The position numbers and the translations under genes were made by a program. The notes under the pieces are model-generated. The model had not been told where the DNA came from. It saw nothing but the letters and a program-made list of their open reading frames with translations, and searched no databases. This document shows positions 1 to 5,557 of a stretch of 7,127 nt of DNA, piece by piece. The stretch is from Pseudomonadota bacterium. Its GTDB lineage: Bacteria > Pseudomonadota > Gammaproteobacteria > Acidiferrobacterales > Acidiferrobacteraceae. The number at the start of each line of letters is the position of its first letter. Position 1 is the first letter of the stretch. The stretch is from positions 1 to 7,127 of the forward strand of contig JAJZZU010000129.1 of NCBI GenBank assembly GCA_021797365.1. The letters are read 5' to 3'.

Positions 1-528
1 CGCGACGTAGTGTTTGCCAAAGTGTCCGGAGCGCAAAGACTCGTGCAGACCCCGCAGCGCCGAGCGCCGCTTGGCGATCAAGAGGCAGCCGGATGTCGCG
101 CGATCGAGCCGGTGCACGAGTTCCAGGCCGCGGGCCGCCGGACGTAGCGCGCGCAATGCCTCGATGACCCCGAAAGACAGGCCGGACCCGCCATGCACCG
201 CCATCCCGGAGGGCTTATCCAGCACCAGCAGCCAGTCGTCCTCGAACAGAATGAGATCGGCGAGCCACGCGAGATCCGGGGCCGGTGGCGGCGGCGCCTT
301 GACGTCTATCGGGGGGATACGCACGACATCACCGACCTGCAGGCGATAATCCGCCTTACGCCGACCCTTATTGATGCGGATCTCGCCTTTGCGGACAATC
401 CGATAGATATGCGTTCGGGGAACGCCCTTTAGGACCGCCAGAAGAAAATTATCCAGGCGTTGCCCGGATCGCTCGGCATCTATCGTCACCAAGCGAACCG
501 CCGACGCCGCCTTGTCGTGCCAAGACAT
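1..528 (-). CDS. rluC: Ribosomal large subunit pseudouridine synthase C, N-terminal part (cut by window edge)
   Basis: RluC converts specific uridines of 23S rRNA (positions 955, 2504 and 2580 in E. coli) to pseudouridine. The visible 176 residues comprise an S4-type RNA-binding domain (about residues 22-75, with GQRLDNFL and VRKGEIRIN). The start of the RluA/RluC catalytic domain follows, with LDKPSGMAVHGG near 103-114 and the hallmark HRLDRATSG at 139-147, where D142 is the expected catalytic aspartate. The C-terminal half lies beyond base 1. The ATG at 528 gives an N-terminus of the same length as E. coli RluC, although no clear Shine-Dalgarno precedes it. The frame is continuous through the six-base G run at 311-316. 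The gene is divergent from rne, as in many gammaproteobacteria. An RluD-like paralogue is less likely given the rne neighbour. Confidence 0.93.
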   Translation of the reverse strand, partial: MSWHDKAASAVRLVTIDAERSGQRLDNFLLAVLKGVPRTHIYRIVRKGEIRINKGRRKADYRLQVGDVVRIPPIDVKAPPPPAPDLAWLADLILFEDDWLLVLDKPSGMAVHGGSGLSFGVIEALRALRPAARGLELVHRLDRATSGCLLIAKRRSALRGLHESLRSGHFGKHYVA

Positions 529-544
529 CAGGGGAAGCCAAAGA

Positions 545-573
545 TTGCCGGGGCGCAACCCGGCTGCTATAGT
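545..573 (+). promoter_or_regulatory. Candidate sigma70 promoter of rne
   Basis: A -35 element TTGCCG (545-550) and a -10 element TATAGT (568-573) are separated by exactly 17 bases. The -10 is preceded by TGC, giving an extended -10. Transcription would start near 580 and leave a leader of about 280 nt before the rne ATG at 862. A 6-bp inverted repeat, GCCGGG (547-552) and CCCGGC (559-564), lies mostly in the spacer and could be an operator or a hairpin in the opposing rluC leader. This is a motif match read by eye and has no experimental support. Confidence 0.6.
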
Positions 574-592
574 GCGCCTTCGTATGCGTCCG

Positions 593-621
593 ATATTAGC
601 AAGCTTTCCGGCTGCATACAA
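593..621 (-). promoter_or_regulatory. Candidate promoter of rluC
   Basis: Read on the minus strand, TTGTAT (621-616) and TAATAT (598-593) are 17 bases apart, and the -10 is preceded by TGC (extended -10). Transcription would start near 586, about 58 nt before the rluC ATG at 528. The -35 matches consensus at only three positions, so this is weaker than the rne promoter. It faces the rne promoter rather than standing back to back with it. Confidence 0.4.
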
Positions 622-631
622 AACGATTTTC

Positions 632-656
632 GAAGGTCGACCTGCCGGTCGCCTTC
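632..656 (+). promoter_or_regulatory. Hairpin in the rne 5' leader
   Basis: GAAGG (632-636) pairs with CCTTC (652-656), and CGACC (638-642) pairs with GGTCG (647-651). This gives a 10-bp stem with a one-base bulge (T637) and a TGCC loop (643-646). It sits about 50 nt into the predicted rne leader. In E. coli, hairpins in the long rne 5' UTR let RNase E bind and shorten the life of its own mRNA. This hairpin could have the same role, but I cannot show homology to the known rne5 element. Confidence 0.45.
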
Positions 657-698
657 ACAAGGGTATCGCACCCCTCGCCCAACCGGAGAGGTGCTCGG

Positions 699-881
699 AT
701 GTACGCCCCCTGGCCCGGGAGGCGGAAAGTCTACAGCGACGGGTTTCAAAGCGGATTCATGCCCTTAATCCGGGCCCTTTCTTCGCCGCCCACACTCGCG
801 TGGACTGCCGACCTCCCTCAAGGCCGGGGTCGTGCGCCGCAACGCGGCGGAGTCAGGATTCATGAAAAGAATGCTTTTTAA
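699..881 (+). other. Candidate 60-codon leader ORF overlapping the rne start
   Basis: An ATG at 699 is preceded by AGGTG (689-693) at a 5-base spacing, a better ribosome-binding site than that of rne itself. The frame encodes 60 residues of no recognisable family and stops at TAA 879-881, 20 bases inside rne and in a different frame. A ribosome translating it would open the GC-rich hairpin at 835-849 just before the rne Shine-Dalgarno and finish beside the rne start, which would suit translational coupling. Third-codon GC is fairly high but not decisive in this GC-rich DNA. It may equally be a chance frame. Confidence 0.25.
835..849 (+). promoter_or_regulatory. GC-only hairpin just upstream of the rne ribosome-binding site
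   Basis: CGCCGC (835-840) and GCGGCG (844-849) form a perfect 6-bp stem with an AAC loop, six bases before the rne Shine-Dalgarno AGGA at 855-858. A stem this close may limit ribosome access to the rne start. It also makes the alternative GTG start at 832, right beside the stem, less attractive. Confidence 0.4.
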
Positions 882-3081
882 TGCCACCCACTCGGAAGAA
901 CTGCGAGTGGCGATCGTCGACGGCCAGAAATTGATCGACCTGGACATCGAATCGGCCAACTATCAACAAAAGAAAGGCAATATCTACAAGGCGCGTGTGA
1001 CACGCGTGGAACCTAGTCTCGAGGCGGCATTCGTCGACTATGGAGCCGAACGGCAGGGCTTCCTGCCCCTAAAGGAGATCTCGCGCAGCTATTTCAACGG
1101 GGCCGAGAACAAGGGCACGCAGGGTCCGGTACGCATCAAGGACGTCATCCGCGAAGGCCAGGAGATCGTCGTCCAGATCGAGAAGGAGGAGCGCGGCAAC
1201 AAGGGCGCGGCCCTCACCTCATTCATCAGCCTCGCCGGTCGCTATCTGGTCCTGATGCCGAACAATCCCAAGGGCGGCGGTATCTCGCGTCGCATCGAGG
1301 GGGAGGAGCGGGCCGAACTGCGCGACACCATGGCCCAGCTGAGGCTGCCGGACGACTACTCCGTAATCATCCGCACGGCGGGCATCGGCAAGAGCGTCGA
1401 AGAGCTCCAGTGGGACCTCGATTATCTGGTGCAGTTGTGGGATGCCATCACGCGCGCGAGCGAAGACCAGCCGGCGGCGTTCCTGATCTATCAGGAAAGC
1501 AGCCTCGTCATTCGCGCAATCCGCGATTATCTGCGCAGCGACATCGGCGAAATCCTGATCGACAACCAGGATATCTACGAACGCGCCCTGAAATTCATGC
1601 AGCAGGTCATGCCGCAGAACGTCGGCAAGCTCAAGCTCTACGAAGATGAGATCCCGCTGTTTTCTCGTTACCAGATCGAACATCAGATCGAGTCGGCATT
1701 TTCCCGCGAGGTCCATCTGGAATCCGGCGGCGCGGTGGTATTCGACCACACCGAGGCGCTAGTCACGATCGACGTCAACTCGGCGCGCGCTACGCGCGGG
1801 AGCGACATCGAGGAAACCGCGCTCAATACCAACCTCGAGGCCGCCGAAGAGATTGCCCGGCAGCTGCGTATCCGTGATCTTGGGGGCTTGATCGTCATCG
1901 ATTTCATCGATATGACGCCGACGCGCAACCAGCGTGCCGTGGAAACTCGCCTGAGCGAGGCGCTCAAGGCCGACCGCGCGCGCGTACAAGTCGGACGGAT
2001 CTCCCGTTTCGGGCTCCTCGAGATGTCGCGCCAACGGTTGCGGCCGTCGCTCGGCGAGTCCAACAGCCTGACTTGTCCGCGCTGCGAGGGTACCGGTCAT
2101 ATCCGGAGCGTGCCCTCATCCGCACTGCAGATCCTACGCTTCATCCAGGAAGAGGCAATGAAGGAGAATACAGCGGCACTGCATGTGCACCTGCCGCTCG
2201 CCACCGCAACCTTTCTCCTGAACGAGAAACGCCATGAGATCAGCGGCATCGAATCGCGTCTGGGTACGCCTATCACGATTGTTCCGAGCATCGATCTCGA
2301 AACCCCGCACTACCGAATCAAACGTCTGAAGGCCGAGGAGATCGAGGCCGAGCGTATCGCGCCAAGCTATTTGATCCCGCTCGAGGTCGAGCCCGAAGAA
2401 CCCTCGCGCCCCTCGAACCCGATCATGGAGCGGCCGGCCGTGGGCCAACTGGCGCCGATTGCGCCGCCCCGACCGGAGGCTGCGAACCCGCCGCCCCCCG
2501 CCCCCGCCAACGGACTGATACGATCTTTCTTGCATCGCCTCCTGGGCGGCAGCAATACGCCCGCACCCACGCAAGCCCCGGCCGCTGCCGAGTCCGCCCC
2601 GACGGCCCCCACGGCACGGCCCGCGCGTCCGCCCCGGCGCGCCGCAACCGGCCGCAATCGGCCACCGGCCAAGGCCCCCGCGGAAACACGTGAGCGGCCG
2701 CGTGAGGTCGCGCCCGAGAAAGGGGAACGCAGTGAGCGCGCCGGAGACCGCCCAGCAGATAAGGGAGACCGCCCAGCACGGCCTCGAGGTCACCGGGCTC
2801 GGCGCGGCGGCCGTGGCCGCCATGGCAGCGAGCGCGGGGATACCACAGCGGCCAGCCCGGAGAGCGCGAGCGGAAACCAGATGACGGCAACGGCAGACAC
2901 CCCGGCCCCCTCCGGCGAGCCCATGCGCGACACCGCGCCGGTCCAGGATCGGGGCGCATATCCGCTCCCGGCCACGCCGGAACCGGCTGTGCACCAGGAA
3001 CCGGCTGTGCGACGGCCGGAGGAACCCGAGGCGCGGCCCGTGCGCGAGACCGAACGACAGGAGGCACCGAGCGACGAGTGA
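862..3081 (+). CDS. rne: Ribonuclease E, short-tailed form
   Basis: This essential endoribonuclease matures rRNA and tRNA and starts mRNA decay. In E. coli it sits on the inner membrane as the degradosome scaffold. The ATG at 862 is chosen because the product then begins [17 protein letters not shown], matching E. coli, and AGGA lies just upstream. Of 739 residues, about 1-510 are the catalytic half, with an S1 RNA-binding region near 36-125. The Mg2+ aspartates are D304 ([13 protein letters not shown]) and D347 ([10 protein letters not shown]), and the Zn-link cysteines are C405 and C408 (CPRC). Each is one residue off E. coli numbering. Residues 549-563 ([14 protein letters not shown]) look like the amphipathic membrane-targeting helix. 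An Arg-rich RNA-binding stretch follows at 586-660, then an acidic Pro-rich end. The tail is about 320 residues shorter than in E. coli, and I see no equivalent of its extreme C-terminal PNPase-binding segment. RNase G is excluded by the tail and the start. Confidence 0.97.
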   Translation: MKRMLFNATHSEELRVAIVDGQKLIDLDIESANYQQKKGNIYKARVTRVEPSLEAAFVDYGAERQGFLPLKEISRSYFNGAENKGTQGPVRIKDVIREGQEIVVQIEKEERGNKGAALTSFISLAGRYLVLMPNNPKGGGISRRIEGEERAELRDTMAQLRLPDDYSVIIRTAGIGKSVEELQWDLDYLVQLWDAITRASEDQPAAFLIYQESSLVIRAIRDYLRSDIGEILIDNQDIYERALKFMQQVMPQNVGKLKLYEDEIPLFSRYQIEHQIESAFSREVHLESGGAVVFDHTEALVTIDVNSARATRGSDIEETALNTNLEAAEEIARQLRIRDLGGLIVIDFIDMTPTRNQRAVETRLSEALKADRARVQVGRISRFGLLEMSRQRLRPSLGESNSLTCPRCEGTGHIRSVPSSALQILRFIQEEAMKENTAALHVHLPLATATFLLNEKRHEISGIESRLGTPITIVPSIDLETPHYRIKRLKAEEIEAERIAPSYLIPLEVEPEEPSRPSNPIMERPAVGQLAPIAPPRPEAANPPPPAPANGLIRSFLHRLLGGSNTPAPTQAPAAAESAPTAPTARPARPPRRAATGRNRPPAKAPAETRERPREVAPEKGERSERAGDRPADKGDRPARPRGHRARRGGRGRHGSERGDTTAASPESASGNQMTATADTPAPSGEPMRDTAPVQDRGAYPLPATPEPAVHQEPAVRRPEEPEARPVRETERQEAPSDE
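2743..2778 (+). repeat. In-frame direct repeat in the RNase E tail
   Basis: The 15-mer GGAGACCGCCCAGCA occurs at 2743-2757 and again at 2764-2778, a period of 21 bases (seven codons). It encodes the consecutive GDRPADK and GDRPARP units at about residues 628-641, in the Arg-rich part of the tail. This looks like a recent small duplication in a low-complexity region. Confidence 0.7.
2979..3010 (+). repeat. Second in-frame direct repeat in the RNase E tail
   Basis: GGAACCGGCTGTGC is present at 2979-2992 and 2997-3010, a period of 18 bases (six codons). It encodes two EPAV units (EPAVHQ then EPAVRR) near residues 707-718. As with the repeat at 2743, slippage in the disordered tail is the simplest source. 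Confidence 0.7.
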
Positions 3082-3334
3082 TACCGTCCCGGCCCACCCC
3101 ACCGGCCTTGGCCGGTGGGCTTCTTGCCCCTAGCCCGGACGGGAACCGATTGGCACAGCAAACCGGCACCGGCCTTCAATGGGGCGGTGAATATCCGCCT
3201 TCTACACCAAAGCCGTCGGCACCTCTTTGGTCTGCCATCTGCACACCAACCGAGAGACCCCTTCCCTTCAGCGGTCGGTGGTGGTGTCTGGAGACGATCC
3301 TGCGGGCTACGGGACCGATCTGGCCCTGGGATTT
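3082..3334. other. Gap between convergent rne and the phosphatase gene; no gene supported
   Basis: Apart from the rne terminator, this 253-base stretch has no reading frame with family resemblance and no tRNA-like fold that I can see. In Pseudomonas the corresponding position holds murB; I find no remnant of it in the translations checked. There is a 7-bp inverted repeat, ACCAAAG (3206-3212) with CTTTGGT (3225-3231). An imperfect one lies at about 3243-3287. Neither has a T tract on the minus strand, so no convincing intrinsic terminator for the leftward operon is visible. Confidence 0.6.
3098..3125 (+). terminator. Intrinsic terminator of rne
   Basis: CCCACCGGC (3098-3106) pairs with GCCGGTGGG (3111-3119) around a CTTG loop, a 9-bp almost pure GC stem. 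It is followed by CTTCTT and begins 16 bases after the rne stop codon. The T tract is short and interrupted, so termination may be incomplete. On the other strand no T-rich tract follows the stem, so it serves rne rather than the convergent operon. Confidence 0.7.
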
Positions 3335-3811
3335 CTAGGCGCGAGTAAGCCGAGTCTCGATATCCGCAAGTAGGCCCTGGGCGGCCTCTTCGAGCAGCGC
3401 ATAGACCCGCTCGAATCCCTCGGGCCCACCATAATATGGGTCTGGAACGTCGCGAACCCGCGTGTTGCGGGCAAAATCCAGGAACAGTCGCACCGAGGCC
3501 CGCGGGCCGCCGCCGAGGGCCTCCAGGTGTGCCAGGTTGTCGCGGTCCATGGCCAGCACATAATCGAAATCGCGAAGATCGGCCGCAGTAACCTTGCGTC
3601 CGACGAGCCCCTCAATGTCGATACCGTGGCCTGCCATGGTGCGACGGGCGCGCTCGTCCGGGGGTTCGCCGATGTGATAGCCGTGGGTACCTGCGGAATC
3701 GATCTCGATGAGCCCATCGAGCCCCTTGCGGGTCACGAGTTCGCGGAACAGACCCTCGGCCATGGGTGACCGGCAGATGTTACCGAGGCATACAAACAAC
3801 ACGCGTATCAT
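3335..3811 (-). CDS. Low-molecular-weight protein tyrosine phosphatase
   Basis: This cytoplasmic enzyme hydrolyses phosphotyrosine through a cysteinyl-phosphate intermediate. The 158 residues are full length for the family. The P-loop C-x5-R-S is at residues 8-15 (CLGNICRS), giving nucleophile C8 and phosphate-binding R14. The general-acid loop DPYYGG is at 124-129 with D124, followed by the usual C-terminal helix. Both signatures are intact, so it should be active. The ATG overlaps the previous gene's stop in an ATGA, which implies coupled translation; only a weak AGG lies upstream. Relatives (Wzb, Etp, PtpA) often act on tyrosine kinases of polysaccharide export, but no kinase is visible here and this chromosomal copy is of the type found next to kdsB in pseudomonads. 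The substrate is unknown. An arsenate reductase is unlikely given the DPYY loop. Confidence 0.93.
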   Translation of the reverse strand: MIRVLFVCLGNICRSPMAEGLFRELVTRKGLDGLIEIDSAGTHGYHIGEPPDERARRTMAGHGIDIEGLVGRKVTAADLRDFDYVLAMDRDNLAHLEALGGGPRASVRLFLDFARNTRVRDVPDPYYGGPEGFERVYALLEEAAQGLLADIETRLTRA

Positions 3812-4539
3812 AAAGGTGCCTGGGGCGTCCGTTGCGCGGGCCACCGGATCCCCGACTCGGTCAGCGCCAACAAAAACACGAGAGCCACGGGTGCAAAAAA
3901 TATCGCCGGCCATACCACGGGCATGAACACCATACCGCTTGGCTTGGCAAGCTGCGCACCAACCGCATACACTGCCAGCAGCCCCTGAAAGGTGCTCATA
4001 CCGATCACGAGCGGCGCGCGCTGCCAGGCGCATGCGACGCCCTGGACGATGACCTCGCGAATCCGGCGCGCCGGATCCACCACCGCTCGCGCATAGGCGA
4101 TCATGGACATGCCGCCCCATAACAATGCCGCACCGGCAGCCATGACCAACACCGCCGCAAGCAGGCCGATCCCGGCCACGACGCCCGCGTATCCGGCATA
4201 GCGGCCCCAAAAGGCGAGTACCTCGGGAAGGTGCCCGACCATCCACGCCAACGCGACGAACAGCAAAACGATCATGGTGCCGGCCAGCGCCAACCAGGCC
4301 GTCACACCGTACGCGCGGCGCACGAGGTCGTGCCATGCGATAGGCGCGGTGGTATGCAGCTTCTGGAGATAGAGATAACGAACCACCGGCGCACACCCGA
4401 GCCACGCTAAAAGCGGCCACAGGCTCGTGGTTCGCGAATGGTGTCCGACCAGGATCGCGCCGATCAGCTCGAAGGCGATGAGGCCCGCGGTCCATCGGCT
4501 ACTATAGGCGCGGATCGCCGCCGCACGGATTTGGATCAC
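3808..4539 (-). CDS. Uncharacterised multi-spanning inner-membrane protein
   Basis: I do not recognise the family. The 243-residue product is strongly hydrophobic, with about six likely membrane segments at roughly residues 17-33, 40-58, 79-102, 118-148 (long, perhaps two), 176-197 and 204-226. A basic cytoplasmic-looking loop (DPARRIREVI) lies at 155-164, and a short Arg/Pro-containing tail ends the protein. No signal peptide, ATP-binding motif or obvious catalytic motif is visible. Translation probably starts at GTG 4539: GGAGG lies five bases upstream and the GTG overlaps the kdsB stop as GTGA. An ATG 12 bases earlier would include the Shine-Dalgarno itself. The gene is tightly coupled to kdsB before and the phosphatase after. 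That points to co-expression with LPS precursor genes, but any role in envelope assembly is inference from position only. Confidence 0.85.
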   Translation of the reverse strand: MIQIRAAAIRAYSSRWTAGLIAFELIGAILVGHHSRTTSLWPLLAWLGCAPVVRYLYLQKLHTTAPIAWHDLVRRAYGVTAWLALAGTMIVLLFVALAWMVGHLPEVLAFWGRYAGYAGVVAGIGLLAAVLVMAAGAALLWGGMSMIAYARAVVDPARRIREVIVQGVACAWQRAPLVIGMSTFQGLLAVYAVGAQLAKPSGMVFMPVVWPAIFFAPVALVFLLALTESGIRWPAQRTPQAPL

Positions 4540-5267
4540 GCAGGCCTCCATAGGGCATTGGCGCGCGTCAGATCCTCTTCGGTGTCGACGCCAGGACCGG
4601 GATCGGCATCCGTCACGACGACCCCGATCGCCGCGCCGTGATCCAGGGCCCGCAGCTGCTCGAGACCCTCGCGTTGCTCCAGCGCGCTCGGACCCCAGCC
4701 GGTGAACATCCGCACGAAGCCCGCGCGATAGGCATACAACCCGATATGTCCAAGAAACGCCGACGGCATCGCCGGATCGCGCGGCCATGGGATGGGCGCG
4801 CGGGAAAAGTACAGGGCGCGGCCGCTCGCCTCGCACACCACCTTCACGAGATGCGGGCTCGCAAAGGCCTGCGCGTCTTGCATGCGCCGCGCCGCCGTCG
4901 CTATGTGCCATTGCGGATTATCGCGCAAGGCACGCGCCACCGCGGTCACGAGCGCCGGCGGCATGAGCGGTTCATCACCCTGAAGATTGACAACAATGGC
5001 CTCATCGGGGAGCGCCAGCAACGCGATGGCCTCGGCGATCCGGTCGGTTCCGGAGGCATGGGTGGCGGCGGTCATCACGACCTCGCCGCCGGCGTCCTTC
5101 ACGACCGCGGCGATCCGCGCGTCATCGGTGGCGACGGTCACGCGCGCCGCGCCGCTTGCCATCGCCCTTTCCCGCACGCGCAGGATCAAGGGGCGTCCGG
5201 CGACCTCCCGTAACGGCTTGCCCGGCAGCCGTGTCGCACCGTAACGCGCAGGGATGATGACGTGCAC
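4536..5267 (-). CDS. kdsB: 3-deoxy-manno-octulosonate cytidylyltransferase (CMP-Kdo synthetase)
   Basis: KdsB joins CTP and Kdo to give CMP-Kdo and pyrophosphate in the cytoplasm, activating the sugar for transfer to lipid IVA in the inner core of LPS. The 243 residues are close to E. coli KdsB (248). In order: the nucleotide-binding IPARYGATRLPGKPL at 5-19, SGTDR at 72-76, NLQGDEP at 94-100, ALYFSRAPIPW in the middle, the GHIGLYAYR and PSALEQREGLEQLR segments, and GVDTEEDL near the C-terminus. All are standard family blocks. The start is a GTG at 5267 that shares one base with the ycaR TAG stop, and AAGGA (5281-5277) lies nine bases upstream. The gene overlaps the next one by four bases. Confidence 0.96.
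   Translation of the reverse strand: MHVIIPARYGATRLPGKPLREVAGRPLILRVRERAMASGAARVTVATDDARIAAVVKDAGGEVVMTAATHASGTDRIAEAIALLALPDEAIVVNLQGDEPLMPPALVTAVARALRDNPQWHIATAARRMQDAQAFASPHLVKVVCEASGRALYFSRAPIPWPRDPAMPSAFLGHIGLYAYRAGFVRMFTGWGPSALEQREGLEQLRALDHGAAIGVVVTDADPGPGVDTEEDLTRANALWRPA
4545..4549 (-). promoter_or_regulatory. Shine-Dalgarno setting the GTG start of the membrane protein
   Basis: GGAGG is followed by five bases and then GTG at 4539-4537. It lies inside the last codons of kdsB and decides in favour of the GTG over the ATG that just precedes it. Confidence 0.75.
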
Positions 5268-5455
5268 TAGCCGAGGTCCTTCAGGTCCTCATCGTTCAAG
5301 GTGCGCCCCTCTTCCTCGAGCATGACCGGGATATCGTCGCGGATCGGATAGGCCAGACGGCAGGCGCGGCACGCCAATTCCCCGGCCTCGCGCCGATAGC
5401 GCAATGGCCCCTTGCAAACCGGGCATACCAATATCTCCAAAAGTCGCCTATCCAT
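5267..5455 (-). CDS. ycaR: Trm112/YcaR-family small zinc-binding protein
   Basis: This is a 62-residue protein of the Trm112p-like (UPF0434) family, regularly found between lpxK and kdsB; its bacterial function is not established. Two Cys pairs are intact, C11-P-V-C14 and C29-R-A-C32, a likely four-cysteine zinc site. They are followed by the family's [12 protein letters not shown] segment (35-46). E. coli YcaR, as I recall it, lacks the complete second pair, so this copy is closer to the ancestral zinc-binding form. The ATG at 5455 has GGAAGGA six bases upstream. The stop shares one base with the kdsB GTG, so the two are almost certainly translated together. Confidence 0.93.
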   Translation of the reverse strand: MDRRLLEILVCPVCKGPLRYRREAGELACRACRLAYPIRDDIPVMLEEEGRTLNDEDLKDLG

Positions 5456-5484
5456 ATCGTATCCTTCCCCTGTTTCAAGGCCAC

Positions 5485-5513
5485 ATTGTAGAACAGGAGG
5501 TGCGCGCCGGCTA
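5485..5513 (-). promoter_or_regulatory. Candidate internal promoter for ycaR-kdsB and downstream genes
   Basis: Read on the minus strand, TAGCCG (5513-5508) and TACAAT (5490-5485) are 17 bases apart, and the -10 matches consensus at five of six positions. Transcription would start near 5478, about 23 nt before the ycaR ATG. The -35 is poor (three of six), so this is tentative. It would let the distal genes be made independently of lpxK. A 6-bp inverted repeat, CCTGTT (5469-5474) with AACAGG (5492-5497), brackets the -10. Confidence 0.35.
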
Positions 5514-5521
5514 CGATCGAA

Positions 5522-5557
5522 GGCCGGGCACAGGCCCGGCCGCGATCATGATCGCGG
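5522..5557. repeat. Tandem strong inverted repeats at the 3' end of lpxK
   Basis: Two structures abut and share bases 5540-5541. The first is a perfect 8-bp inverted repeat with a 4-base loop: GGCCGGGC (5522-5529), ACAG, GCCCGGCC (5534-5541). The second is an 18-base perfect palindrome, CCGCGATCATGATCGCGG (5540-5557), which spans the lpxK stop codon (5546-5548). No T tract follows on the minus strand, so a classical intrinsic terminator is not supported. An mRNA-stabilising or processing structure between lpxK and ycaR is a fair alternative. Confidence 0.6.

Noticed and set aside
311..316. Possible frameshift in rluC at a homopolymer of G
   Set aside because: Recounting gives six G residues and an uninterrupted reading frame through IPPIDVKAPPPP into the catalytic domain.
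832..861. Ten-codon N-terminal extension of RNase E from GTG 832
   Set aside because: The extension has no counterpart in RNase E. The ATG at 862 gives the conserved MKRML start with AGGA upstream, and the GTG sits beside the stem of a hairpin.
2134..3102. Long minus-strand reading frame of 322 codons opposite rne
   Set aside because: It lies antisense to the clearly coding rne tail, is rich in Arg/Gly/Cys typical of antisense translation of GC-rich codons, and matches no family. Other antisense frames at 1219-1749, 1683-2063 and 2423-3169 fail for the same reasons.
3078..3338. 86-codon plus-strand frame after rne
   Set aside because: It begins at a GTG overlapping the rne stop, runs through the rne terminator hairpin, has no recognisable similarity and ends just inside the convergent phosphatase gene.
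4536..4911. Upstream extension of the membrane-protein frame into kdsB
   Set aside because: The frame is open as far as 4911, but the extra part is the shadow of kdsB in another frame. The hydrophobic protein begins at the GTG with GGAGG upstream.
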